DNA of 64,000 nt from Betaproteobacteria bacterium (GTDB lineage: Bacteria; Pseudomonadota; Gammaproteobacteria; Burkholderiales; Ga0077523), in assembly GCA_016125475.1 (NCBI GenBank), contig WGLR01000006.1, positions 155,990-219,989 on the forward strand, in the 5' to 3' direction. The position numbers and the translations under genes were made by a program. The notes under the pieces are model-generated. The model saw only the letters and a program-made list of their open reading frames with translations. It was not told where the DNA came from and did no database searches. Numbering within the stretch: position 1 is the stretch's first letter; every line of letters begins with the position of its first letter. Positions 20,343-28,868 of this stretch are shown here, one piece after another.

Positions 20343-22088
20343 ATGTCCGAGCCCGAAAACCCTACCGTCATCGCGCGCGAGACCTTCAAGCTGCTCGCGC
20401 AGCGGCGCATGCCGCCGACGCCCAAGAACTATCAGCGAATCTATCACGAGATCGTCGGCCTTCCGTCGAACGAAAACGGCGTGGGAGAACGTCTCGTCGC
20501 GATCTGCCGGCAGGTGTCGGCACGCCATCCCGACGACGCGACGCTCACGGCCCTGTCGCGAGCGCTCGAGAAGAGTGATCTCGAGGGCGTCGCCACGTCG
20601 GTGCACGCGCTCGCCACGAGGCCGCAACGCTCCAGTGGCGCGGAACTCGCCAGCGTGTTCCGCGACGTCCTCCGGCAGATGGACGCGTCGCACCGGGGAT
20701 GGACGATGGGGCGCAAGCGCGAGGCTCTCGAACGGGTGCTCTCGGGCGCGTCCGACGGGCAGCTCGGGGCGAAGCTCCACGGACTCGTTCGCAGCTGGCT
20801 GGACGCAGGCCCCGCCGCGCAGGCGGACCAGGACGCCGTGCCGTCGCCGTCGCGGACGACGCCGCCGGCATCCGTGGCGCTCGACCCGCAGGTCGTGGAA
20901 GCACGCGAACTGCTCGCGTCCGCGCTCGAGAACGGCGTCGCATCCCGCATCGAACGCTATCCCGACATCCACTCCGAGCTGTTCCAGATCGCCTGGCGCG
21001 TGCGCGAAGCCGAACGACTCGAGGACTGGTCCCGGCTCGCGCAGCAGCTCAAGCAGTACTGGATGAAGGTGGAGTTGCGCGTCGAGCCGGACGACGAGCT
21101 CATTGCCAACCTGCTGCGCCTGTTCGGGCTCGTCGTGGAAAATCTCGACGAACTCGTGGAGGACGACCAGTGGGTGAAGGGGCAGGTGGCGGTGCTGCAG
21201 GAACTGATCAGTCGCCCGGTGGACCTGCGGTCCGTGCGCGAGGCCGAACGGGGATTCAAGGAAGTCATCTACAAGCAGTCGCAGCTGAAGGCGGGGCTCT
21301 CGGAGGCGAAGACGACCCTCAAGAGTCTGCTCAGCGTCTTCGTGGAGCGACTGGCCGAAGTGACCGGAACGACGGCCGAGTACCACGAGAAGATCGAGCG
21401 GTATGCCGAGCGCATCGCGACCACGGACACCATCGACAGCCTGCGCTCGCTCGTGGAGGAACTCATGTCGGACACGCGGGGCATGCAGGTCGACATGCTG
21501 CGCTCGCGTGACGAACTGCTGTCGGCACGACACCAGGCGGAAGCCGCGCAACAGCGGGTGCGGCAGCTCGAGGTGGAACTCGAGAAGGTCAGCGAGCAGG
21601 TGCGGGAGGACCAGCTCACCGGCACGCTCAACCGGCGCGGCATGGACGACGCCATGACGAGGGAGATCGCGCGCACGATCCGATCCGGCAAGCCGATGTC
21701 CATCGCCGTCCTGGATCTGGACAATTTCAAGAAGCTCAACGACACGTACGGACATTCGGCAGGCGATGCCGCGCTCGTTCACCTCGCACGAATCATCAGG
21801 CGCACCGTCCGGCCGACCGACGTCATTGCGCGATACGGTGGCGAGGAATTCGTGATCATCCTGTCCGACACGGACCACGAAACGGCAGCAGCCGTAACGG
21901 TCCGCCTGCAGCGTGAGCTCACGAAGCGGTTCTTCCTGCACGACAACGAACGACTGCTGATCACGTTCAGCGCGGGAGTCGCCCAGTACGTGCCGGGCGA
22001 GGACGAGGCATCGTTCTTCGCGCGCGCCGATCGTGCGATGTATCAGGCCAAGGAGCAGGGCAAGAACCAGGTGGTCACGGCGACGTAG
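20343..22088 (+). CDS. GGDEF-domain diguanylate cyclase
   Basis: RYGGEEFVIIL active site, RPTD I-site five residues upstream; start chosen at MSEPENP. Confidence 0.93.
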   Translation: MSEPENPTVIARETFKLLAQRRMPPTPKNYQRIYHEIVGLPSNENGVGERLVAICRQVSARHPDDATLTALSRALEKSDLEGVATSVHALATRPQRSSGAELASVFRDVLRQMDASHRGWTMGRKREALERVLSGASDGQLGAKLHGLVRSWLDAGPAAQADQDAVPSPSRTTPPASVALDPQVVEARELLASALENGVASRIERYPDIHSELFQIAWRVREAERLEDWSRLAQQLKQYWMKVELRVEPDDELIANLLRLFGLVVENLDELVEDDQWVKGQVAVLQELISRPVDLRSVREAERGFKEVIYKQSQLKAGLSEAKTTLKSLLSVFVERLAEVTGTTAEYHEKIERYAERIATTDTIDSLRSLVEELMSDTRGMQVDMLRSRDELLSARHQAEAAQQRVRQLEVELEKVSEQVREDQLTGTLNRRGMDDAMTREIARTIRSGKPMSIAVLDLDNFKKLNDTYGHSAGDAALVHLARIIRRTVRPTDVIARYGGEEFVIILSDTDHETAAAVTVRLQRELTKRFFLHDNERLLITFSAGVAQYVPGEDEASFFARADRAMYQAKEQGKNQVVTAT

Positions 22089-22115
22089 GCGGCGAGGCGT
22101 TCCGGTTCTCCGTTC

Positions 22116-22179
22116 CCCCACCCCTCACCCCCCACCCCTCACCCCCCACCCCGACCCTCCCCCGCACGGGGAGAGGGGG
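22116..22179. repeat. C-rich repeats (CCCCACCCCTCA-type) ending in a REP-like hairpin CCCTCCCCCGCACGGGGAGAGG
   Basis: Direct reading of sequence; inverted arms around 22155-22175 with a short loop. Confidence 0.6.
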
Positions 22180-22206
22180 CCTTGTGCGCTGACGCGGGGC
22201 AGTGTG

Positions 22207-22266
22207 CCCCGAACCCCGAACCCCGAACCCCGAACCCCGAACCTCGAACCTCGAACCTCGAACCTC
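22207..22266 (+). repeat. Tandem 7-bp repeat: five CCCCGAA then three CCTCGAA plus a partial unit
   Basis: Read directly, unit by unit. Confidence 0.92.
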
Positions 22267-22290
22267 ACGTTCTTTCCCACACCGGTGGCG

Positions 22291-22306
22291 ATTGATGCAG
22301 ATCAAT
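22291..22306 (+). promoter_or_regulatory. FNR/Anr-type box ATTGATGCAGATCAAT upstream of narX
   Basis: Perfect TTGAT-N4-ATCAA palindrome, the established FNR/Anr/Dnr consensus. Confidence 0.85.
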
Positions 22307-22339
22307 TCGGACAAATGCCGAATTGCTACGCTGGCATCC

Positions 22340-24280
22340 ATGAAAGAAGGCATCACGGGACACCGTCGGCTGTTTCCATCGCTCGCGTCGAAGGTCGTGG
22401 GTGCACTCGTTGCGTTCCTGCTGTTCGCACTCGGCGCGATCGGCCTCACCCTGCTGCAGTCGTGGCGCCTCGAGGGCGGTGCGGCCGCGATCAACGACAT
22501 GGGCAGCGAGCGGATGCGCGCCTACCGGATGTCCTACCTGCTGTCGGAGTACGTTCGTGAAGGGCGGGGCGGGTCTGCCGGCGAGAAGATCTCGTCGCTC
22601 GCGAACTCGTTCGAGTCGACCCTCGCGTCACTGCGCCGCGGCGATCCCGCGCGGCCGCTCTCGCTCCCGCGTGATCCCGAGATCGCACGTCGCGTGGACG
22701 CCCTGGAGCAGCACTGGCTCACGAGGATCCGTCCGCTGATCGACCGCGCGGTGGCGTCGCCTTCGGAGGCGGCGGGCGCGCTCGACGCGCTCGGGCCGCG
22801 CATCGATCCGTTCGTGGCGGAAATCGACAGGATCGTCGGCGCCATCGAGCGGAACAACGCCGAGGCCACCAGTCTCCTCCGGGCGTCGCAGCTCACCCTC
22901 GTCGCATTCGCGATCGTGGGGACGATAGTCATCATCTACCTCATGTACCTGCTGGTCATCCGGCCGGTGTCGGCGTTGTCGAAGGGGATCCTCCGGCTCG
23001 AGGCCGAGGATTTCTCGGCGCGGGTGCCCGTCGAAAGCCGGGACGAATTCGGCAGCGTCGCCCGTGCGTTCAACGCGATGGCCGCGCACCTCGAGACGCT
23101 CTACGAAACGCTCGAGGAGCGCGTGCGGGACAAGACCCATCGGCTCGAAGCGAAGAACCGGGAGCTGTCGACGCTCTATTCCGTCACGACCGCGCTGAAC
23201 GACGGCCACGGCGTGGAGGCGCTCTGCCGCTCGTTCCTGCACCCGATCATCATGAGTTTCGCGGCGGACGCCGGAGCGGTCCGCCTCAAGCACAGCGCGG
23301 ACAGCGCGCTCAGCATCGTGGTGTCGGAGGGACTGCCTCCCGGGTTTCTCGACGTGGAGACCTGCGCGCACGCGGCCTCCTGCGATTGTGGTCTCACAGC
23401 GGGCGTCGCCACGCCCGCGGAGCACGACGGCGCACCGCAGGTGGGCACCCGCGCGTGCAGGAGCTTCGGGTACGAGAGCACGGGCGTGTTTCCGATACGT
23501 GTGGGCGGACGAATCGCCGGTGTGTTCAACCTCTATTTCACGGAGCCGCGGGCCCTCGAACAGCGCGAGCGGCGGCTGCTCGAGGTGCTCGGACGGCACC
23601 TCGGCACGGCACTCGAGAGCGAGCGGCTCCGTTCGAGCGAGAAGGAGCTCGCCGTGAGCGAGGAACGCAACCTGATCGCGCGCGAGCTGCACGATTCGAT
23701 CGCGCAGTCCCTGGCGTTCCTGAACCTGCAGACGCAGATGCTCGGCGAATCGATCGAGCGCGGCGATCTCGGCGGCGCGCGCGAGGAGGTTGCGCAGATT
23801 CGCGCGGGCGTGCGCGAGAGCTACGACGACGTGCGCGAGCTCCTCGTCCACTTCCGCTCGCGCATCGAATCCGAAGGGCTCTCCAGCGGTCTGAAGCGCA
23901 CGCTCTCACGCTTCGAGGAGCAGACGGGGATCGTCGTGAGCTGGAACGAGGAAGGGCAGTACGTCGACCCGCCTGCCGAATCCCAGGGACAGATCCTGCA
24001 CGTCGTGCAGGAAGCCCTCTCGAACATCCGCAAGCACGCACGTGCGCGCCACGTCGACGTTCTGATGAGACGGGGGCCGATGTACCAGTTCACCGTGCGC
24101 GACGACGGAGTCGGGTTCGCGGTCGACTCGGCGGGCCGCGACACGCAGGGCCACGTGGGGCTCCAGATCATGCGGGAACGGGCGGTGCGCATCGGTGGCA
24201 CGCTCCACGTGTCCTCGATACCGGGGGCGGGGACCGAAGTCACCCTGTCGCTGCCGGTGATCGTCCAGCAGGCGGCGTGA
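22340..24280 (+). CDS. narX: Nitrate/nitrite sensor histidine kinase NarX
   Basis: P-box-like INDMGSERMRAYRMSYLL; HAMP; ERNLIARELHDSIAQSLAFLNLQ H-box; HATPase C-terminus; followed by narL. Confidence 0.92.
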   Translation: MKEGITGHRRLFPSLASKVVGALVAFLLFALGAIGLTLLQSWRLEGGAAAINDMGSERMRAYRMSYLLSEYVREGRGGSAGEKISSLANSFESTLASLRRGDPARPLSLPRDPEIARRVDALEQHWLTRIRPLIDRAVASPSEAAGALDALGPRIDPFVAEIDRIVGAIERNNAEATSLLRASQLTLVAFAIVGTIVIIYLMYLLVIRPVSALSKGILRLEAEDFSARVPVESRDEFGSVARAFNAMAAHLETLYETLEERVRDKTHRLEAKNRELSTLYSVTTALNDGHGVEALCRSFLHPIIMSFAADAGAVRLKHSADSALSIVVSEGLPPGFLDVETCAHAASCDCGLTAGVATPAEHDGAPQVGTRACRSFGYESTGVFPIRVGGRIAGVFNLYFTEPRALEQRERRLLEVLGRHLGTALESERLRSSEKELAVSEERNLIARELHDSIAQSLAFLNLQTQMLGESIERGDLGGAREEVAQIRAGVRESYDDVRELLVHFRSRIESEGLSSGLKRTLSRFEEQTGIVVSWNEEGQYVDPPAESQGQILHVVQEALSNIRKHARARHVDVLMRRGPMYQFTVRDDGVGFAVDSAGRDTQGHVGLQIMRERAVRIGGTLHVSSIPGAGTEVTLSLPVIVQQAA

Positions 24281-24921
24281 GCGCGATCCGGGTCTTCCTC
24301 GTGGACGACCACGCGCTGTTCAGGAGCGGCGTGAAGATGCTCCTCGGACGCATGCCCGACGTCGAGGTCGTCGGCGAGGCCTCCGACGGAGCGGAAGGCA
24401 TCAAGCGGGTGCGGCAGCTCGCGCCCGACCTGGTGCTGCTCGACCTGCACATGCCGGGGCTTTCCGGGAAGGAAGTCCTGAAGGCACTCACGGAGGAAGT
24501 GCCGGGCGTGCGCGTGCTCATGCTGACCGTGTCGGAGGATGCGGCAGACCTGCTCGACTGCCTGCGTGCCGGGGCGAGCGGGTATCTGCTGAAGAAGGTG
24601 GACGTCGAGGATTTCGCCGCGGCGGTAAGGCGCGCGCATGCCGGAGAGTCCGTCGTGTCCCCCGACATGATGGGCAAGCTCGTCCGTGGCGTGAGGGAAG
24701 GCTCGCCGGTCGAGAAGTCTCCCTTCGCCGACCTCAGTGACCGTGAGCGCGAAGTGCTCGAATGCATCGCCCGCGGCGCCGCGAACAAGGAGATCGCGCG
24801 CACGCTGAATCTCGCCGAGAGCACGGTGAAGATCCACGTCCAGGCGATCCTGCGCAAGCTGGACCTGCAGAGTCGGGTGCAGGCGGCCGTGTTCGCCGTG
24901 GAGCACGGCCTCGGCCGGTGA
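24277..24921 (+). CDS. narL: Response regulator NarL (LuxR-type HTH)
   Basis: Overlaps narX stop (GTGA); receiver VFLVDDHALFRSGVKMLL; HTH LSDREREVLECIARGAANKEIARTLNLAESTVKIHVQAILRKL. Confidence 0.94.
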   Translation: MSAIRVFLVDDHALFRSGVKMLLGRMPDVEVVGEASDGAEGIKRVRQLAPDLVLLDLHMPGLSGKEVLKALTEEVPGVRVLMLTVSEDAADLLDCLRAGASGYLLKKVDVEDFAAAVRRAHAGESVVSPDMMGKLVRGVREGSPVEKSPFADLSDREREVLECIARGAANKEIARTLNLAESTVKIHVQAILRKLDLQSRVQAAVFAVEHGLGR

Positions 24922-25053
24922 CGGGCCGCAGATGGCACGGTCCCCGGCTCGTGCGGGCGACCACGTATCCGCAACGGCGTCCGGCACTTGAAACCCCGGG
25001 CATCGTCCCAACTTCCCCCGGACATCGAACGACGACTGACGAGGGAGGATGCC

Positions 25054-25572
25054 GTGCGTCTGCGCGAATTCTGGAAATGGCCGGCTGTTTTCGTGGCGTT
25101 GCTCGGACTGAGTTCGGGGATGTCCGTCCGGGCCGCGGATCCCTGGGAACAGGGTGCGGTGCCCGATCGGGACGGTGGCTCGACGTCGGTCCGGGGGGCG
25201 CCTGCGGACGCATCCGCCGCGGCCACGCTCGAGCTGCTGTCCGGCATCGCGCGCGAGTGCGGTCGACCCGCGGCGCAGTCACGGCTCGCCGCGACGCGTG
25301 CGCGCATCCTGGCGGACGAGGTGGAGCGAATCGCTGCGCGGCTTGCCGACACGACGTCCGCGCCATGGCCGGTCGGCCCCGCGACCATCGCCGAGCTCGC
25401 CGTCGCCGCGGAATCGCTGAGAAGTCCGCGCAAGGTCCTGCGGTCGTCGGGCGCGCGGGAACTCGTCAGAGTCGTGCGGACGCTTTCCCCGTCGCACGTG
25501 GTGCGGGAAACGGTCCCGGACGACACTGCTGCCACGGACCGTCCGTCGAACGACACACCGACCGACGTCTGA
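25054..25572 (+). CDS. Hypothetical secreted protein
   Basis: GTG start after GGGAGGA; signal peptide WKWPAVFVALLGLSSGMSVRAA; no known family recognised. Confidence 0.6.
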   Translation: MRLREFWKWPAVFVALLGLSSGMSVRAADPWEQGAVPDRDGGSTSVRGAPADASAAATLELLSGIARECGRPAAQSRLAATRARILADEVERIAARLADTTSAPWPVGPATIAELAVAAESLRSPRKVLRSSGARELVRVVRTLSPSHVVRETVPDDTAATDRPSNDTPTDV

Positions 25573-25584
25573 CGACGCACGACA

Positions 25585-26601
25585 TCACGCCGGGGGCACG
25601 GGCGTGCGGGCCTTGCCCTGGAGGTACTCCTCCCCGAAGTCCACGTGCACTTCCGTCCAGAGCGGAAGGTGGTCCGACATCTGGTAGGTGCGCCACTGCG
25701 TGAAGCCGCGCTCCGCCGTGGGCCGGTAGATCGACGCATCGTCCTTGCGGTACACGTGCTCGTAGAAGTCGAACACGCCACCCTTCGCATCGGCGATGTG
25801 ATTCTCCGTGTCCGGCGACAGGAACGCGATCTGGTCGAACGGCTTCGTCCGGGACATGTTCGTTCGCACCTGGCCGATGCTCGGAGGCGTGTCGAACGTC
25901 GTGACCAGCGCTTCCATCGTCCTGTCCTTCGACGAGAAGATGTTGAAGTCGCCGAGCAGGATCACGTTCCGGGCCCACCGGTCCTGGGAGCGTATCCGCT
26001 TCCTGAGCAGCCGCACGAGTTCCCTGCTCTCGGCGAGACGCTGCGGGTCGTCCGGCTTGTCGGCGCCGTAGTAGAGGTGCGCGGTGCAGAGCGAGAACTT
26101 GAACCAGCCTGCCCGAAGGCCGACCATGTAAGGCGATCGTGCGAAGGCGAAGGGCGTCGAGAGCAGGTCGTCCTCCTTCCTCGACTCGGGCGCGATCTCG
26201 CCCGCGAGCCCGCCGAAGACCACCTTCCGCTTGTCGTACAGGAACGCCAGCCGCTCGCCGTTGCCGGCGCGTCCTGCCGTGACGTCGGTCACGAGATAGT
26301 CCCACCAGGCTCCGAGAATGCTCATCAGGTGATCGAGCGTGTCGAGGTTGTCGCGCACCTCCTGCACGGCGACCAGATCGAAGTGCGAGATGATCTCCCC
26401 GATGTAGAAGAGCGACTCCCGCGTGCGCCCGCCGTACTTGGTGCCACCGAACTCGCGCAGATTCCACGTGGAGACGAGCAGCGTGGATTCCGCGGTCTTC
26501 ATGGGGATCTCGCGGTCCAGTGCCGCACGCAGTCGGAGCAGACCCTCGGCCGTGCGGCGGTCGTCCGGGCGCCGGCTGTCCAGGGATGCGTAGAAGGGCA
26601 T
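25585..26601 (-). CDS. Endonuclease/exonuclease/phosphatase family protein
   Basis: STWNLREFGG...FDLVAVQEVRDN...VILLGDFNIFS...SDHLPLWTEV EEP motifs. Confidence 0.9.
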   Translation of the reverse strand: MPFYASLDSRRPDDRRTAEGLLRLRAALDREIPMKTAESTLLVSTWNLREFGGTKYGGRTRESLFYIGEIISHFDLVAVQEVRDNLDTLDHLMSILGAWWDYLVTDVTAGRAGNGERLAFLYDKRKVVFGGLAGEIAPESRKEDDLLSTPFAFARSPYMVGLRAGWFKFSLCTAHLYYGADKPDDPQRLAESRELVRLLRKRIRSQDRWARNVILLGDFNIFSSKDRTMEALVTTFDTPPSIGQVRTNMSRTKPFDQIAFLSPDTENHIADAKGGVFDFYEHVYRKDDASIYRPTAERGFTQWRTYQMSDHLPLWTEVHVDFGEEYLQGKARTPVPPA

Positions 26602-26655
26602 GTCTTCGTCACTCCGGTGAGGTGGTTGGGGGAGGTCGGCGGTCCGGTGCGCGCG

Positions 26656-27303
26656 TCACTGCGGCTGCTGCGCGAAGAGGTGGGGGCCCGGGCGGTGGAT
26701 CAGCTGCCCGAGGCGGTCATCGATCGCGTCGAGCGAGGGATCTTCCCGCCAGATCCAGTCGATCACCGGCCGGAAGTCGAGACCCCGGAGGTCGGGTTTC
26801 CAGGTGAGCAGCGTCACCGCCGCATGGCAGGATCCGTAACAGCTCGAGCCGTGAGGCTCCCAGCGTCGACCGCCCGCGCGCCATGCCATGTAGAGGAGCT
26901 TTGCCTGAGGCCGGCTGACGTCCTCCGCGAGATTGGCCTCGAAGAACATCCTCGCGACATCGTGCCACGCCTCGGTGCCCGCACTCGCGATCGCATCGCG
27001 CAGTACCGCGGCCCGGCGCACCTGACCGTCGGGTGCGAGGAGCGGCAGTCCACGCAGTTCGGACGGCACGAGCGCCCCTTCGACCACGCTGCCACGCGCC
27101 GCAGTCCAGCGCCTGCCGCGGCCGTCCACGAACGTGTAGTCCTGAACGAGCCGCATGCGGCCGGCGAGGGACACGTCTTCCGGGATCTCGAGCACGAGCC
27201 GTCCCGCGAAGTGCGGGTCGACGTCGGCCCGGACCGGCAGGCACGTCAGCCAGAGCACGCAAGAGAGGAGCGTCCTCACCATCCAGGTCCCCCGTTCGGC
27301 CAC
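26656..27303 (-). CDS. Secreted DUF1353-like protein
   Basis: Signal peptide; DUF1353-like core (FVDGRGRRWTAARGSVV...RRAAVLRDAI...FFEANLAEDVSRPQAKLLYMAWRAGGRRW). Confidence 0.6.
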   Translation of the reverse strand: MAERGTWMVRTLLSCVLWLTCLPVRADVDPHFAGRLVLEIPEDVSLAGRMRLVQDYTFVDGRGRRWTAARGSVVEGALVPSELRGLPLLAPDGQVRRAAVLRDAIASAGTEAWHDVARMFFEANLAEDVSRPQAKLLYMAWRAGGRRWEPHGSSCYGSCHAAVTLLTWKPDLRGLDFRPVIDWIWREDPSLDAIDDRLGQLIHRPGPHLFAQQPQ

Positions 27304-27530
27304 CCGCCGTGACCGTCGCCAGCAAGCCGTCGATCGACGCGCGCATCCCGGTCGTGGCGACCGTCACACGTCGCGGTGCAGTGTAGCAAGAGATCGCCGG
27401 TCGGCGCGCCTGCCTCCCGGACCCGCACGCGGGGCCTATTGTGAACCGTGCGCGGTGTCGTTACCCTGAGACGCGTGCCGGCTTGCAACGTGTCGACGCG
27501 TACGCGTTTCCCGCAACCTGGAGGCAGGGG

Positions 27531-28697
27531 ATGCCCAGCGATACACCGACGCCGCGGACCCAGCTGCGCCCCGGGGACCTCACCCCGGGCGAGCCCCTTC
27601 CGCTCGACGTGTTCGACGCGAACGGACTCATGTTGCTCGCGCGGGGGCAGGTGGTGCGCAGCGAGAGCCAGCTGGAACGTCTGCTCGAGATAGGGCTGTG
27701 GGGTGACGCCGATCACGTCGCGCGCCTGCGCAACGAACCGCTCGCGACCGAACCCCAGAGTCTGGATCGCCAGCAGGCCTCCGTGTTCGAGTGGCTGGCG
27801 TCGGCGCGCGACGAACTCGACGCAGCCCTGACGGCCGCGGACGCCGATCTCGTCGCACGACTCGGCGACGTCGCCCGCCAGGTGCGCCGTGCCGTCGCGC
27901 TCGATTCCGATGCCGCCGTCGCGACCGTGCAGTGGATCCGGCAGGGACCCTACGCCGTCCGGCAGTCCGTCAACGTCGCCGTGCTTGCGGAGCTCATGCT
28001 CGTGAACATGGAAGCCCCCGACCACGTGAGGCACGCGACCGTCGCGGCCGCGCTCAGCATGAATCTGTCCATCGTCGCGCTCCAGGAGACCCTCTATCAC
28101 CAGAAGGAGATGTCGCCGGAGCAGAAGGCGGAGGTCGTCCGGCATCCGGTCGCCGCATTCGACCGCCTCCGCGGCGCAGGCCTCGCGGACGAAACGTGGT
28201 TGCGTGCCGTTCTCGAACATCACGAAGCGTTCGACGGTTCGGGCTACCCGCGCAAGCTCCAGGGGGAAGACATCGGACTCCCGGCACGGGTGATTTCCGT
28301 CGCGGACAAGTTCTGCGCGACGGTATCCGAACGTGCCTACCGGGGAGCCGTCCCCGTGAGCATCGCGCTGAGGAAGCTCCTCACCGCGTCCGGTCCGACC
28401 ATGGATCCGCAGGTGGCCGCTCGCCTGGCGCGGGAGATCGGCATCTTTCCGCCGGGAACGCCCGTGCGCCTGCGCAATGGCGAGACGGGGGTCGCGATCA
28501 AGCGCACGCTCGACCCGCTGGCGCCCGTGGTCCGGGTCGTGCGCGGACGCTTCGGTGAACCTCTCGCGACCTTCACTAAGCGGCTCACGAGCCGGGACAC
28601 CTTCGGTGTCGCCGAGGAAGTCGCCCGCGACGAGCTCGGGGCCGATTTCGACGTCTTCCAGCTCTGGAATCCCAGCATCGACCGCACCGATCCGTGA
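27531..28697 (+). CDS. HD-GYP-like domain protein with degenerate HD motif
   Basis: HHEAFDGSGYP motif present; expected HD pair replaced (AAALSMNLSIVALQETLYHQKEMSPEQK). Confidence 0.8.
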   Translation: MPSDTPTPRTQLRPGDLTPGEPLPLDVFDANGLMLLARGQVVRSESQLERLLEIGLWGDADHVARLRNEPLATEPQSLDRQQASVFEWLASARDELDAALTAADADLVARLGDVARQVRRAVALDSDAAVATVQWIRQGPYAVRQSVNVAVLAELMLVNMEAPDHVRHATVAAALSMNLSIVALQETLYHQKEMSPEQKAEVVRHPVAAFDRLRGAGLADETWLRAVLEHHEAFDGSGYPRKLQGEDIGLPARVISVADKFCATVSERAYRGAVPVSIALRKLLTASGPTMDPQVAARLAREIGIFPPGTPVRLRNGETGVAIKRTLDPLAPVVRVVRGRFGEPLATFTKRLTSRDTFGVAEEVARDELGADFDVFQLWNPSIDRTDP

Positions 28698-28868
28698 CCG
28701 CGCGTACGGGCGCCGTCCACTGCCCGGGCCCGTCCGGGACCTCGTGCGGGTAGTTCGAAAGTACTAGTCCTTCTCGTCCGTTTGCGTCGCGCCGACCCAT
28801 CCTCGGTCGGATGTTCGCGTGTCCTCCCGATCCGTAGTCTTGCCTCGTGACCATGCGGGAGAGACGAC

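Noticed and set aside
22116-22266. CRISPR-like array
   Set aside because: Units are 7-12 bp with no spacers; simple tandem repeats and a hairpin.
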